DNA of 64,000 bases from Streptomyces rugosispiralis (GCF_024505145.1 NZ_JANIAA010000002.1:310001-374000); one strand, 5' to 3'. Shown: positions 45,397 to 54,197, counted from the first letter of the stretch. Made by a program: numbers and translations. The notes: generated by a model from the letters alone, not told the origin.

Positions 45397-45894
45397 GTGT
45401 TCGAAGCTGTCAATTGGCCCGAGGACATGGTTCCCAGCCGATCTCCGATCCACTTCACCAACGAGCTTGAGGTCGCGGCCTCTCCAGAAACGATTTGGTC
45501 CCTGCTCGTGGACCCCAAGGCATGGCCCGGCTACTACCCGGGCGTCGAGCATGTCCAACTGCTCGACGGCCATGAGTCACTGCGCCTTGGCACCCGGTTC
45601 GAAACCAACCTGGCCGGACAGGATGTCTTCGCGTCCATACAGGAATTTGAGCCCGTGACACGCATCGCCTGGGGTGGCCACCCGAAAGCTTCGGAGGAAT
45701 CCAGGGCCTATCATGCCTGGATCATCACGCCCACTCCGAAGGGATGCCACCTCTGGACCGAAGAGACGATGCGGGGCCCGCTCTGGCTCGAACTGGCGAA
45801 GCCGGCGCCAGACGTCTTTTGGCGCACCCACGAGCAACTTCTCGCTGCGCTCGGCAAAGTCGCGACCGAGCCTGGATACACCGCTGGAAGTTGA
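45397..45894 (+). CDS. SRPBCC-family protein
   Basis: 165 residues from GTG 45397 (GGAAG six bases upstream), chosen because VFEAVNWPED then aligns with the start of the paralogue at 45996-46508; an earlier in-frame TTG lies at 45385. LEVAASPETIWSLLVDPKAWPGYYPGVE is the opening of the START/polyketide-cyclase-like hydrophobic pocket. YHAWIITPTPKGCHLWTEET is its central sheet. Binds a small hydrophobic ligand; function unknown. GC content is visibly lower than the surroundings. Confidence 0.85.
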   Translation: MFEAVNWPEDMVPSRSPIHFTNELEVAASPETIWSLLVDPKAWPGYYPGVEHVQLLDGHESLRLGTRFETNLAGQDVFASIQEFEPVTRIAWGGHPKASEESRAYHAWIITPTPKGCHLWTEETMRGPLWLELAKPAPDVFWRTHEQLLAALGKVATEPGYTAGS

Positions 45895-45929
45895 TGAGCC
45901 GTGGTAGTCACCCGGCGTGGGATGCCGAA

Positions 45930-45968
45930 AACCGCTACGCCGCCGATCATGCGGGCGGCGTAGCGGTT
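45930..45968. terminator. Bidirectional terminator, 15-bp perfect stem
   Basis: AACCGCTACGCCGCC (45930-45944) pairs perfectly with GGCGGCGTAGCGGTT (45954-45968) around a 9-base loop. The A-run before and T-run after the stem make it work on both strands. It lies between the two convergent SRPBCC genes. Confidence 0.92.
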
Positions 45969-45995
45969 CAAGGAGTCTGACCTGGGCACACGCGG

Positions 45996-46508
45996 TTATG
46001 CGGGTTGATTCGCGCGCTTCGCCGCTTCCGCCTCCGCGGCGCGGGCGAGGCGTTCGACCCAGTCCTGGTGATAGCGGTAGAGCGCACCGGGATGCTTGCG
46101 CCCGAGTTCCTCGAGGAAGAAGGAGCCCTGCTGCGTTTCCTCGGTCAGTACGTGACAGCCGTCATCCGTGGGCGTGATGACCCAGCCGTGGTACGCGCTC
46201 GAACCGGTTTCGTCGCCGTCGACCACCGTCTCCCACGCGAGCCTGCTGAACGGCTCGTACTCCGTCACCCTCAGACTCATGGGAAACCCAACCGTCACCC
46301 GGCTGTACTCGGTTCCGAGCGCCAGTGCCGGCTCACCACTGAGAATCTTGACCTGATCTTCGGGAGGAAAGTAGCTCGACCAGTTCTCGGCATCGACGAG
46401 CAGTTGCCATATCACTTCCGGCGGCGCCTTCACGTCGATGTCGTTGAGTGCGTAGATGGCTGACGTCTTCGGGTCGTACCGCTCGGGCCAATTGACCTTG
46501 TCATACAT
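45996..46508 (-). CDS. SRPBCC-family protein, paralogue of the convergent gene
   Basis: 170 residues from ATG 46508 after AAGGAG. VNWPERYDP, DIDVKAPPEVIWQLLVDAEN and YHGWVITPTDDGCHVLTEET align along the whole length with the protein at 45397-45894. The pair therefore arose by inverted duplication or joint transfer. Same ligand-pocket fold; function unknown. Confidence 0.85.
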   Translation of the reverse strand: MYDKVNWPERYDPKTSAIYALNDIDVKAPPEVIWQLLVDAENWSSYFPPEDQVKILSGEPALALGTEYSRVTVGFPMSLRVTEYEPFSRLAWETVVDGDETGSSAYHGWVITPTDDGCHVLTEETQQGSFFLEELGRKHPGALYRYHQDWVERLARAAEAEAAKRANQPA

Positions 46509-46615
46509 CGATCGTTTCTCCTTCTTGGGCCTTGTGGAGAGCACTTTCCATGCGCGTCAACTGGCGGGCCCGCGGATCGATTCCCTTATCCCCCGGGCTC
46601 TGGCCTTCGTAACTT

Positions 46616-47539
46616 TTATGGCTCCCCCTCAAGCAGTTGATGGAGCTGATTCCGTACGTCGTGAGGGACACGTACGCCATGGCCGCGCAGGTGGGCGAGG
46701 AATCGGGTGAGGAGTGGGTCGGGTTCGGCGGACGTCACCGCGACCAACTGCCTGAACCACCGGGGGGTGAACGAGCGCACCGCGCCGGGGAAGCCGTCGC
46801 TGACCGCGCTGACCGGGGTCACGGCGATGCCCAGACCGGCGGCGGCGAGTTGTGGTGCCGCGGTGGTCACCGAGGTCCGCATCACGGTCTCGGGGTGGAC
46901 CCCGGCGCGGGCCAGGGCGCCGTCCAGCCAACCGCTGAGGCCGTTGTCCGGTGCGAAGTGGACCAGTGGCGCGCCCTCGAGGTCCTCCAGACGTACGGCC
47001 GGGCGCTCGGCCAGTGGGTGGCCGGTGGGCGCGGTCAATACGATCTCTTCCTCGGCGACGGCGGTGATCGTGAAGTTGCCCGGTGGGGAGCCTGGCAGCA
47101 GCGCCGCGTCGACCTCGCCGGAGTCGACGAATCGGAGCAGTTCGTCCATCGCGGTGGACTCGCGCAGGGTGATCGCCACGTCCGGGTGGCGGCGGTGCCA
47201 TTCGTGGATCACCGGGGCGAGCAGGGCGACGCTGAGGCTCTGTGCGCAGGCCAGCCGCAGCATTCCTCCGGCGGCCCGACCGGCCGCACGCGCCGACCTG
47301 ATCGCGGAGGCGGCCGCCTCGATCGCCCGCCTGGCATCGGCGACGGCGGCACGCCCCGCGGGGGTGAGCTTGACCCCCCGGGGTTCGCGGCGCAGCAGGA
47401 CCGTTCGGGTCTCGCGTTCCAGCGAGGCGATCTGATGGGAGACGGCGGGCTGCGAGGAATGCAGCAGCAGTGCGGCCTGTGTGATCGATCCGGTGTCCGC
47501 GACCGCTACGAGGCACTCCAACGCGCGAAGAGAAGCCAT
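46616..47539 (-). CDS. LysR-family transcriptional regulator
   Basis: 307 residues. LRALECLVAVADTGSITQAA, HSSQPAVSHQIASLERE and a complete effector domain (LRLACAQSLSVALLAPVIHEW). Divergent from the NAD-dependent epimerase gene (ATG 47676) with 136 bp between, its likely target. The SRPBCC gene downstream on the same strand might also respond. Confidence 0.92.
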   Translation of the reverse strand: MASLRALECLVAVADTGSITQAALLLHSSQPAVSHQIASLERETRTVLLRREPRGVKLTPAGRAAVADARRAIEAAASAIRSARAAGRAAGGMLRLACAQSLSVALLAPVIHEWHRRHPDVAITLRESTAMDELLRFVDSGEVDAALLPGSPPGNFTITAVAEEEIVLTAPTGHPLAERPAVRLEDLEGAPLVHFAPDNGLSGWLDGALARAGVHPETVMRTSVTTAAPQLAAAGLGIAVTPVSAVSDGFPGAVRSFTPRWFRQLVAVTSAEPDPLLTRFLAHLRGHGVRVPHDVRNQLHQLLEGEP

Positions 47540-47675
47540 TCGTCAATTTTATCGCAGACCCCCAGAACATGATTGTTGTCGAGGGAAGACCTCAAGTCCC
47601 CTGATCGCTGAACCCCGTGACAGCTTCTCGCCCCACCGCGGGAGAGAAGGCGAGCACACGGTGAAGGAGGTTTTC

Positions 47676-48608
47676 ATGGCGCGGGCATTCATCACGGGCG
47701 GTTCGGGGTTCATCGGTCAGGTGCTGGTACGCCGGCTCCTCGGTGAGGGACACGCGGTCCGTGTTCTGGTCAGAAGCGAGGGGTCGGCCGCGAAGGTGTC
47801 GGCGTTGGGTGCGGAGCCCGTGCGGGGCGAGTTGACCGAACCGGCCACGTGGCGGGACCAGGTGACGGGCAGCGACGTGGTGTTCCACCTGGCTGCCGAG
47901 ACGGACATCACCGCTGACCGTGAGCGTCATGAGCTGGTGTCGGTCCAGGGCACCCGGGCAGCGGTCGACGCGGCTCGTGACGCGCGGGTTCCCCGGTTCG
48001 TCCACTGCGGGAGCGAGGCGGCCCTCCTGGCCGGTGACCCGCTGGTGGACATCGACGAGAGCGCGCCGCTGCGGCCGGACTCCGAGGCCGCCTACTGCGC
48101 GGTGAAAGCGGTCGCCGAGCAGATCGTGCTCGATGCGAACGCGCCCGGCTTCGCCACGGTCTCGATCCGCCCGCGGTTCGTCTGGGGCCCCGGCAGCGTC
48201 CTCACCGAGGGCCTGGTGGCGGCGGCGAAGGCGGGACAGTTCGCCTGGATCGAGGGAGGCCGGCACACGACCGACGTCACCTTTGTCGACAACGCCGTCG
48301 AGGGCCTTGTACTCGGATGGCGACACGGCCGGCCGGGACAGGCGTACTTCGTCACCGATCAGCACCCGGTCGTCCTGCGCGAGTTCATGGACGCGTTGTT
48401 CGGGATCTACGGCGTCGATACGCCGATCCCCGACCTGGACGCCGAGACCGCGGCCCGCGAGGTCCCCGTACCCGTTCGGTGGTTCCTCGGGCAGCCGTGC
48501 CTTCTGCGGACGGACAAGGCCGTGGCCGAACTCGGATACAAGCCCGCCGTTTCCCATGGCGCCGGTCTGGACGCCGTCAGGAAGTCGGTGGCCGCCGGCG
48601 GCGCGTAA
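47676..48608 (+). CDS. NAD-dependent epimerase/dehydratase (extended SDR)
   Basis: 310 residues, GAAGGAGG before ATG 47676. AFITGGSGFIGQVLVRRLL is the cofactor loop. VVFHLAAETDI, the Ser in VHCGSEAAL and YCAVKA (YxxxK) complete the site. VSIRPRFVWGPG matches the 3-beta-HSD/dihydroflavonol-reductase-like branch. Likely reduces or oxidises a hydroxy/keto group of a lipophilic substrate. Divergent LysR gene upstream. Confidence 0.88.
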   Translation: MARAFITGGSGFIGQVLVRRLLGEGHAVRVLVRSEGSAAKVSALGAEPVRGELTEPATWRDQVTGSDVVFHLAAETDITADRERHELVSVQGTRAAVDAARDARVPRFVHCGSEAALLAGDPLVDIDESAPLRPDSEAAYCAVKAVAEQIVLDANAPGFATVSIRPRFVWGPGSVLTEGLVAAAKAGQFAWIEGGRHTTDVTFVDNAVEGLVLGWRHGRPGQAYFVTDQHPVVLREFMDALFGIYGVDTPIPDLDAETAAREVPVPVRWFLGQPCLLRTDKAVAELGYKPAVSHGAGLDAVRKSVAAGGA

Positions 48609-48795
48609 GGACGCCCGCGAGGTCACCGAGCGGCTCGTCCGTGACGCGGGCCACGACCCGGTGCGCGTCGGGGATCTCTCACGAGCCCGCGACTTCGAGA
48701 ACGCGGTCTGGCTGCTCATGGGCATCCAGCCGGTCGGCGGCGTCTTCTACCGGTTCGCCGCTCCCGGCGAACTCTGCGCCGTGGGTGCAGAAGCC
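48607..48795 (+). pseudogene. C-terminal fragment of an NADP oxidoreductase
   Basis: A readable stretch without a start: AREVTERLVRDAGHDPVRVG, DLSRARDFENAVWLLMG, VGGVFYRFAAPG. It corresponds to the last 55-60 residues of NADPH-dependent F420-reductase-like proteins (compare the full gene at 9177-9881). It begins at the epimerase stop; the rest of the gene is gone. Confidence 0.65.
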
Positions 48796-48860
48796 CAGGT
48801 GCACGTGCCGGGCGGGCTGACGAGGCCGGTCCGGCCGACCCCGCAGGACTTGCCGCATCC

Positions 48861-48885
48861 AGTCGTAACAACTATCATTACGACT
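48861..48885. promoter_or_regulatory. Operator before the Rrf2-type regulator gene
   Basis: AGTCGTAA (48861-48868) and TTACGACT (48878-48885) are perfect 8-bp arms. The inner GTAAC-N7-ATTAC has the same geometry as the site at 49402-49422 before the next gene. Confidence 0.7.
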
Positions 48886-48916
48886 GAATCCGAGGGGCGA
48901 GGAGGTGGAGTCCGGC

Positions 48917-49348
48917 GTGAGTGCCAACAGCAGACTGACCATCGCGGCGCATGCACTGACATGGATCGGGCTGTATCAGCGGCGTGGCCACGAGGTCGCC
49001 ACCTCCGAGCAGATCGCGACGAGCGTCAACACCAACCCGGTGGTGATCCGCCGTCTGCTGGCCGAGCTGCGCAAGGCCGGCCTGGCCGATTCGCGGCGGG
49101 GGGCGGGGGCGGGCTGGATGCTCGCGCGGGAGCTGGCGGCGATCACCCTGCTCGACGTCTACCAGGCGATCGAACCGGGACCGGTCTTCGCCCTGCATCG
49201 CGCGACACCGGACCACGAGTGCGTCGTGGGCCACGGCATCGGACCGGCGATGACCGCCGTGTACGACGGTGTGGAGGCCGCCCTGCGCGGGGAGCTGGCC
49301 AAGACCACGCTGGAGGACGTGTTGCGGGACGTCTTGAAAGCCGCCTGA
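48917..49348 (+). CDS. Rrf2-family transcriptional regulator
   Basis: 143 residues from GTG 48917, preferred over GTG 48905 because GGAGGTGGAG lies at the right distance upstream. SRLTIAAHALTWIGLYQ then EQIATSVNTNPVVIRRLLAELRKAGL is the Rrf2 winged helix. A single Cys (DHECVVGHGI) remains of the usual three, so no iron-sulfur cluster is expected; it may be a thiol-based (YwnA/CymR-like) sensor. Similar inverted repeats precede this gene and the following SDR gene. Confidence 0.85.
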   Translation: MSANSRLTIAAHALTWIGLYQRRGHEVATSEQIATSVNTNPVVIRRLLAELRKAGLADSRRGAGAGWMLARELAAITLLDVYQAIEPGPVFALHRATPDHECVVGHGIGPAMTAVYDGVEAALRGELAKTTLEDVLRDVLKAA

Positions 49349-49401
49349 CCTCGGATCGTCGACTTCCCCTGATCGAGGGGGGTCGCATTCCGTGCTCGTC
49401 A

Positions 49402-49422
49402 ATGTAACCAAAATAGTTACAT
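49402..49422. promoter_or_regulatory. Operator before the SDR gene
   Basis: ATGTAAC (49402-49408) and GTTACAT (49416-49422), perfect arms with a 7-bp AT-rich spacer, 20 bp before the SDR ATG. Shares GTAAC-N7-(G/A)TTAC with the site before the Rrf2 gene. Confidence 0.8.
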
Positions 49423-49441
49423 CAAGGAATTGGAGAATCTC

Positions 49442-50194
49442 ATGGGACAGCTGGACGACAAGATCGCACTCGTCACCGGCGGCTCCAGCGGCATCGGCCT
49501 GGCGATCGCCCGCCGTTTCGCCGCCGAGGGTGCGACCGTCTATCTGACCGGGCGCCGCAAGGCCGAGCTGGACGCCGCCGTCGCGCAGGTCGGCGCCCGA
49601 GGCATCGCCATCCAGGGCGATGCCTCGGACCTCGGCGACCTCGACCGGCTCTTCGCCGAGATCGCGAACCGCAGCGGCCGCCTGGACATTGTGGTGGCCA
49701 ACGCCGGGGTCGGGGACTACGGCCCGCTCGGCGCGATCACCGAGGAGGAGTACGACCGCATCGCCTCGATCAATTTCAAGGGCACGGTCTTCACTGTCCA
49801 GAAGGCGCTGCCGCTGCTGACGGCCGGTGCCTCGGTGCTGCTGCTCTCCTCCAGCTCGGCCCTGCGGGCCACCCCGGGTCTGAGCGTCTACGCCGCCACC
49901 AAGGCCGCGATCCGCAGCCTCGCCCGCACCTGGGCCGCGGAACTGGCCGGCCGCGGAATCCGCGTCAACGCCCTCACCCCCGGCCCCGTCGAGACCCCGG
50001 GCCTGGAAGAGCTCCTCGCCACTTTCCCGCACGGCGACCGGCCCACCGCGGCCGAGCCCGCCCCGCTGACCCCGCTCGGCCGCGCCGGCCGTCCCGACGA
50101 GGTCGCCGCCACCGCCCTCTACCTGGCCGGCGACCAGAGCACTTTCACCACCGGTGCGGAACTGTTCGTCGACGGCGGCGCCACACAGCTCTAG
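49442..50194 (+). CDS. SDR-family oxidoreductase
   Basis: 250 residues, GGAG before ATG 49442. IALVTGGSSGIGLAIARRFA, VVANAGVGDYG, the Ser in LLLSSSSALR and YAATKAA (YxxxK) are complete. C-terminal TGAELFVDGG closes a classical SDR. Very likely derepressed by the Rrf2-type regulator upstream in response to an electrophile or oxidant, detoxifying a carbonyl compound. Confidence 0.92.
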   Translation: MGQLDDKIALVTGGSSGIGLAIARRFAAEGATVYLTGRRKAELDAAVAQVGARGIAIQGDASDLGDLDRLFAEIANRSGRLDIVVANAGVGDYGPLGAITEEEYDRIASINFKGTVFTVQKALPLLTAGASVLLLSSSSALRATPGLSVYAATKAAIRSLARTWAAELAGRGIRVNALTPGPVETPGLEELLATFPHGDRPTAAEPAPLTPLGRAGRPDEVAATALYLAGDQSTFTTGAELFVDGGATQL

Positions 50195-50321
50195 GCGCCG
50201 GATCGGCGACGCGGGACGCATTCGACGCTCCGGGCCGTCTGAGCCGCGTACTCGCGCCCGTCGTCAGGGACGCCGTCGCCGCCATCGGGCCCGGCGCCTC
50301 GGCGGCCACGTTCCAGGGCTG

Positions 50322-50538
50322 AGAGCCTGTGTCATATCCTCGGCCGGGCGTGCGACGCCTGGCACGCTCCCCCAGCTACCGCTGGGAGGTGCCCCCTCTC
50401 GCGGCGTTGCCGAAACGCCCGAGTGGCTCCGCCACGAGGGCGCTCCGGCGCCTTGCGATCGCACGCTCCCCCAGCTACCGCTGGGAGGTGCCCCCTGACG
50501 CCGCACGCTGATCCGACCGAGGATATGACACAGGCTCT
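50322..50538. mobile_element. 217-bp MITE-like element with 22-bp terminal inverted repeats
   Basis: The left end (50322-50343, beginning AGAGCCTGTGTCATATCC) is the exact reverse complement of the right end (50517-50538). It has no coding sequence, and two identical 36-bp blocks lie inside. It probably moved by a transposase supplied elsewhere that recognises the same ends. No clear target-site duplication. Confidence 0.85.
50362..50496. repeat. Two identical 36-bp blocks inside the MITE, each with a hairpin
   Basis: 50362-50397 and 50461-50496 are the same sequence. Each contains CCCAGCTACCGCTGGG, a 6-bp-stem hairpin. The block resembles a palindromic repeat widely scattered in Streptomyces intergenic regions. 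Confidence 0.85.
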
Positions 50539-50559
50539 GAGGCCCGACCGCCGGCGGCC

Positions 50560-50649
50560 ATGCACCTGATGGTCGAGGACGACCGGATCGTGCGCATGCA
50601 TCTGTACGAGGACACGCTGACCGTCCAGCAGGCGTTCAGCGCCGGCTGA
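50560..50649 (+). pseudogene. C-terminal scrap of a SnoaL-like protein
   Basis: 29 residues beginning MHLMVEDDRIVRMHLYEDT and ending at TGA 50649. This is the last strand-helix of the SnoaL/NTF2 fold. The upstream part is absent. The MITE lies only 12 bp before it, so insertion or a linked deletion may have destroyed the gene. Confidence 0.6.
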
Positions 50650-50748
50650 GTGGAGAGAGCCCAGTGCCGTGCGGCACCGCCTCCGGGTGGACGTCCCGGG
50701 CCGAGAGCACCTTGCCCTGGCCGGGACGGCGCACCCGTTCGTGCCGTG

Positions 50749-51669
50749 CTATCGCCGCTGTCCGGGGCCGGGCTTCTGGGCGAACACCCAGCGGTTGCCC
50801 GCCAGCGCGTCGTTGTGTTCGGGGCGTGGGCCGCGCCCGTGTTGGCGGGTGTAGTCGAAGGGGGTGCGGACGGTTGTGGTCCAGCCCCGGTCCGCGAGGT
50901 CGCCCGCGGAGTCGGGTCGCGGTTCTCGGGTGAAGAGGTTGAGCAGGTCGATGCCGATCTGGTGTTTCGTCGCGGTGTAGAGCGGGCTGTCGCGGTATTC
51001 GAGCAGGTCTTTGTCGAGTTTGACCTCGAACGCCAGCGTGCTTCCTCCTGCGCTCAGCCGGTCCACCGTGTGGATGAGGTTCGTCTCGGAGGTGCTCGGC
51101 AGGTAGAACAGCAGCCCTTCGGCCAGCCAGGCACTCGGTGCGGCTGTGTCGAAGCCCGCGCCGGTCAGCGCCGCGGCCCAGTCGTCGCGCAGGTCGACCG
51201 GGATCGGTACACGGGCCGCTTTCGGAGTGGTCGGCAGTCCGCCGAGTACCTGGTGCTTGAACTCCAGCACGCCTTCCCTGTCGATCTCGAAGACCACACA
51301 GCCGGGAGGCCAATCGAGCCGGTACGCCCGCGAGTCCAACCCCGCCCCGAGCAGCACCACTTGGCGGGTTCCTCCCGCGCGCACCGACTGGAGGAGGAAG
51401 TCGTCGAGGACCCTGGTCCGCAGGCCGAAGTAGCGGGCGAAGCGTCCCCACAGCGGGTTCGCGTCTCCGTCCGCGACCTGGTGTATGCGCACCGGCCAGT
51501 CCGCGGAGGCCGGGGCGGCGTGGACGAAGTGCTCTGCGTAGATGTCCTGTGCCAGGCTGTCGTGGCGGTGGGTCTCGATCGCCCGCGCCGCGGCGACCAT
51601 GAGAGCGGTCAGGCCGACACCCCCTGCCACGCCCTCCGCACCGGCGTTGTGATGCGCTGTGTCGGTCAT
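50749..51669 (-). CDS. SAM-dependent methyltransferase of the PPM1/LCMT (TIGR00027) type
   Basis: 306 residues. QVVLLGAGLDSRAYRLDWP is the family's SAM-binding motif. Then VVFEIDREGVLEFK (acidic loop), PSAWLAEGLLFYLP and a closing sheet. Relatives methylate carboxyl or hydroxyl oxygens. It is the last gene of a four-gene operon; its ATG overlaps the dehydrogenase stop by 4 bases. Behind MfnB and an aldehyde dehydrogenase it could esterify a furan carboxylic acid. Confidence 0.85.
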   Translation of the reverse strand: MTDTAHHNAGAEGVAGGVGLTALMVAAARAIETHRHDSLAQDIYAEHFVHAAPASADWPVRIHQVADGDANPLWGRFARYFGLRTRVLDDFLLQSVRAGGTRQVVLLGAGLDSRAYRLDWPPGCVVFEIDREGVLEFKHQVLGGLPTTPKAARVPIPVDLRDDWAAALTGAGFDTAAPSAWLAEGLLFYLPSTSETNLIHTVDRLSAGGSTLAFEVKLDKDLLEYRDSPLYTATKHQIGIDLLNLFTREPRPDSAGDLADRGWTTTVRTPFDYTRQHGRGPRPEHNDALAGNRWVFAQKPGPGQRR

Positions 51670-52784
51670 ATGACCTCCCTTGGCCCCGCGGGAATCAGGA
51701 CGGGTTTGACCACGCGGCCCGCGTCGCAGTCGCGTTCGGCTCGGTTGATGTCGGTGAGGGGGTAGGTGCGGATCAGCTGGTCGAAGGGGAACCGTCCGGC
51801 CTGCCAGAGCCTGGTCAGCCGGGGGATCAGCAGTCCCGGCACCGCGTCCCCTTCGCAGATGTGGGAGATCCTCCGGCCGCGGTCCAAGGTCCCCGGTTCA
51901 AGTGGCAGTGGGGTGTGGAGACGTGCCACCAGGCCGAGGTGACCGGTCGGCCGCAGGGCCCGCAGCGCGTTGTTGATCAGCTGGGCGGAGCCTGTGGTGT
52001 CCAGTGCGTAGTGTGTGCCGCCGTCGGTCAGTTGCCGGATCCGGTCGGGCAGGTCGGGCGGGCCGGCCGATACGGCGTGCAGCGGGATCGCGTGGAGCCG
52101 CTCGGCCAGGGCCAGCCGCTCGGGGTGCCGGTCGACGGCCACGGTCACTGCCCCGGCGGCGGTGGCCGCCATCACCGCGGCCAGGCCGACCGCTCCGGAG
52201 CCGTAGACCGCGATGGTGTCGCCGGGCCCGACACCGAAGGAGTGGAAGACCGCTCCGGCGCCGGTGAGGAAGGAGCAGCCGAGCGGCCCGAGGAGTTCGA
52301 CGGGCAGCGTGGGATCGACCCGGACGGCGTTGCGGGCCGGGACCACCGCGTACTCGGCGAAGGAGGACTGGCCGAACCAGCGGGGGGCCAACGCGCCTCC
52401 GTCCGCGTCGGTGAACCGCGCCGCGTGCTCCTTGCGCCCTCCGAAGAGGTTGAGCGTGGGGAAGGAGTCACAGTAGGCGGGCGCCGCGCCCATGCAGTTC
52501 CGGCAGTGTCCGCAGGAGTCGAAGCTCAGAACGACGTGGTCGCCGGTGCTCAGGCCGGTGTCCGGACCGCCTGTCTCCACCACGACTCCGGCTCCTTCGT
52601 GGCCGAGCACCGCCGGGAGTGGTGTGCGGCCGGCCGAGTGCCGGACCGCGAGATCGGTCCGGCACATCCCACAGCCCGCGATCTTCACCAGGATCTCGCC
52701 GTCGCCCGGTCCCGCGTGCAGCATCACCTCCTCGAGGGTGAACCGGCTCTCGCAGGAGCGCAGTACCGCCGCGGTGAACCTCAT
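51666..52784 (-). CDS. Zinc-dependent alcohol dehydrogenase (aryl-alcohol type)
   Basis: 372 residues. Catalytic zinc: GCGMCRTD (Cys), GHEGAG (His/Glu). Structural zinc: SCGHCRNCMGAAPAYC with four Cys. The NAD site is IAVYGSGAVGLAAVMAATAAG. The full set, with NLFGG after the zinc loop, resembles benzyl/aryl alcohol dehydrogenases. It overlaps the aldehyde dehydrogenase gene by 4 bases. May interconvert the furan alcohol and aldehyde produced via MfnB. Confidence 0.9.
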   Translation of the reverse strand: MRFTAAVLRSCESRFTLEEVMLHAGPGDGEILVKIAGCGMCRTDLAVRHSAGRTPLPAVLGHEGAGVVVETGGPDTGLSTGDHVVLSFDSCGHCRNCMGAAPAYCDSFPTLNLFGGRKEHAARFTDADGGALAPRWFGQSSFAEYAVVPARNAVRVDPTLPVELLGPLGCSFLTGAGAVFHSFGVGPGDTIAVYGSGAVGLAAVMAATAAGAVTVAVDRHPERLALAERLHAIPLHAVSAGPPDLPDRIRQLTDGGTHYALDTTGSAQLINNALRALRPTGHLGLVARLHTPLPLEPGTLDRGRRISHICEGDAVPGLLIPRLTRLWQAGRFPFDQLIRTYPLTDINRAERDCDAGRVVKPVLIPAGPREVI

Positions 52785-54190
52785 CCGTACACCTCGACCG
52801 GACGGTGCACGACGAACGGGCTGAGGTTGCCGTACAGCCCCCACGGCCCGCCCGCCACGCCGACACCGCTGTCCTTGACGCCCGCGAAGGGCTGGTCGAG
52901 GGAGGTTTCGGCGTGGTGGTTGATCCACGCCGTCCCGCATTCCAGCCGGCCGGCCACCGCCTCGGCCCGGTCCAGGTCGGTTCCCCATACCGAGCCGCCC
53001 AGCCCGAAGCCGGTGTCGTTGGCCGCTTCGATGGCCTCGTCGAGGCTGACGTACGGCAGCACCGGCAGGACCGGACCGAACTGCTCCCGCGTGACCACCG
53101 GGCTGTCGGGCGGGACATCGGCCAGGATGGTGGGGGCGAAGAAGTAGCCCGGCCGGTCCAGCCGGTGGCCGCCGGCCACGGCTCGGGCACCGGCTGCCAG
53201 GGCGCGGGCCGTGTAGCGCTCGATACGGGCCAGTTGAGGGGCGTTGCTGACGGGCCCCAGCCGCGAGCCGGGGTCGAGCCCGGGACCGACGACGACGGAC
53301 TTCGCGCGCTGCGCGAGGGCTTCGGCCACCTCGGAGTAGAGCCGGGCCGGGGCGTAGAGGCGCTTGACCGCCATGCAGACCTGCCCGCAGTTGCGGAACG
53401 CCGCCCAGAACAGCCGGTCCGCGATCCGCTCCACCTCCACGTCCTCCAGCAGGATGGCGGCGTCGTTACCGCCCAGTTCCAGGGTGACCTGGGCGAGCGA
53501 GGCCGTCGCGGCCCGCGCGACGGCCCGTCCGGTGGGAACCGAGCCGGTGAAGGTCACATGGCGGATCCCCGGATGGGAGGCGAGGCGGGCGCCGAGCGGT
53601 TCGCGGCCGGTGACGATGGTCAGGACGCCCTCGGGGAGAGCGGTGGAGAGGACGGACGCCAGCAGCCGGGTGGCGAGCGGCGTGAACGGGGAGGGCTTGA
53701 GCACCATCGTGTTGCCCGCGGCGAGCGCGGGCGCGAACTTCGCCGAGGCGAGCTGGAGGGGAAAGTTCCACGGGACGATCGCGGCGACGGGCCCGAGCGA
53801 TCGCCAGCGGACCTCACTGCGTACCGGCCGGTCGTCCGAGATCGGCCGGGTCTCGGGGCCCAGCTCGGCGAAGTAACGCAGGCGTGCCGCCGTGCGGGCG
53901 ACCTCCGCGTACGACTCGGCCAGGGGCTTGCCCTGCTCACGGGTGAGCAGCGGGGCGAGGTCGGCCCCGGCCGCCTGCACGGCGTCGGCCGCCGCGAGCA
54001 GCGCGGTGGTGCGGCCGGCGGGGTCGGCTCGCCAGGTGCGCCAGGCGGCGTGGGCCCGGCCGACGACGGCGTCCAGCTCGTCGGGCCGCTGATCGGGGGC
54101 CTCGTCGAAGGCCTCACCCGTGGCCGGATCGAGGACGGCGAAGCACCCGCCGCGGGTTCCGGGCGTGTCAGGGGGCGGGCTGGTCGGCAT
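52781..54190 (-). CDS. NAD(P)-dependent aldehyde dehydrogenase
   Basis: 469 residues from ATG 54190. VAAIVPWNFPLQLASAKFAPA and GNTMVLKPSPFTP form the cofactor site. HVTFTGSVPTGRAV, TLELGGNDA (general base Glu) and RNCGQVCMAVKR (nucleophilic Cys) are all present. Oxidises an aldehyde to the acid. It starts 7 bp after the MfnB stop and overlaps the next gene by 4 bases. Confidence 0.92.
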   Translation of the reverse strand: MPTSPPPDTPGTRGGCFAVLDPATGEAFDEAPDQRPDELDAVVGRAHAAWRTWRADPAGRTTALLAAADAVQAAGADLAPLLTREQGKPLAESYAEVARTAARLRYFAELGPETRPISDDRPVRSEVRWRSLGPVAAIVPWNFPLQLASAKFAPALAAGNTMVLKPSPFTPLATRLLASVLSTALPEGVLTIVTGREPLGARLASHPGIRHVTFTGSVPTGRAVARAATASLAQVTLELGGNDAAILLEDVEVERIADRLFWAAFRNCGQVCMAVKRLYAPARLYSEVAEALAQRAKSVVVGPGLDPGSRLGPVSNAPQLARIERYTARALAAGARAVAGGHRLDRPGYFFAPTILADVPPDSPVVTREQFGPVLPVLPYVSLDEAIEAANDTGFGLGGSVWGTDLDRAEAVAGRLECGTAWINHHAETSLDQPFAGVKDSGVGVAGGPWGLYGNLSPFVVHRPVEVYG

Positions 54191-54197
54191 ACCGCGG

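Noticed and set aside
50195..50321. Left half of the gene interrupted by the MITE
   Set aside because: The left flank does not read as SnoaL-like sequence in any frame I tried, so a simple insertion into one gene is not shown.
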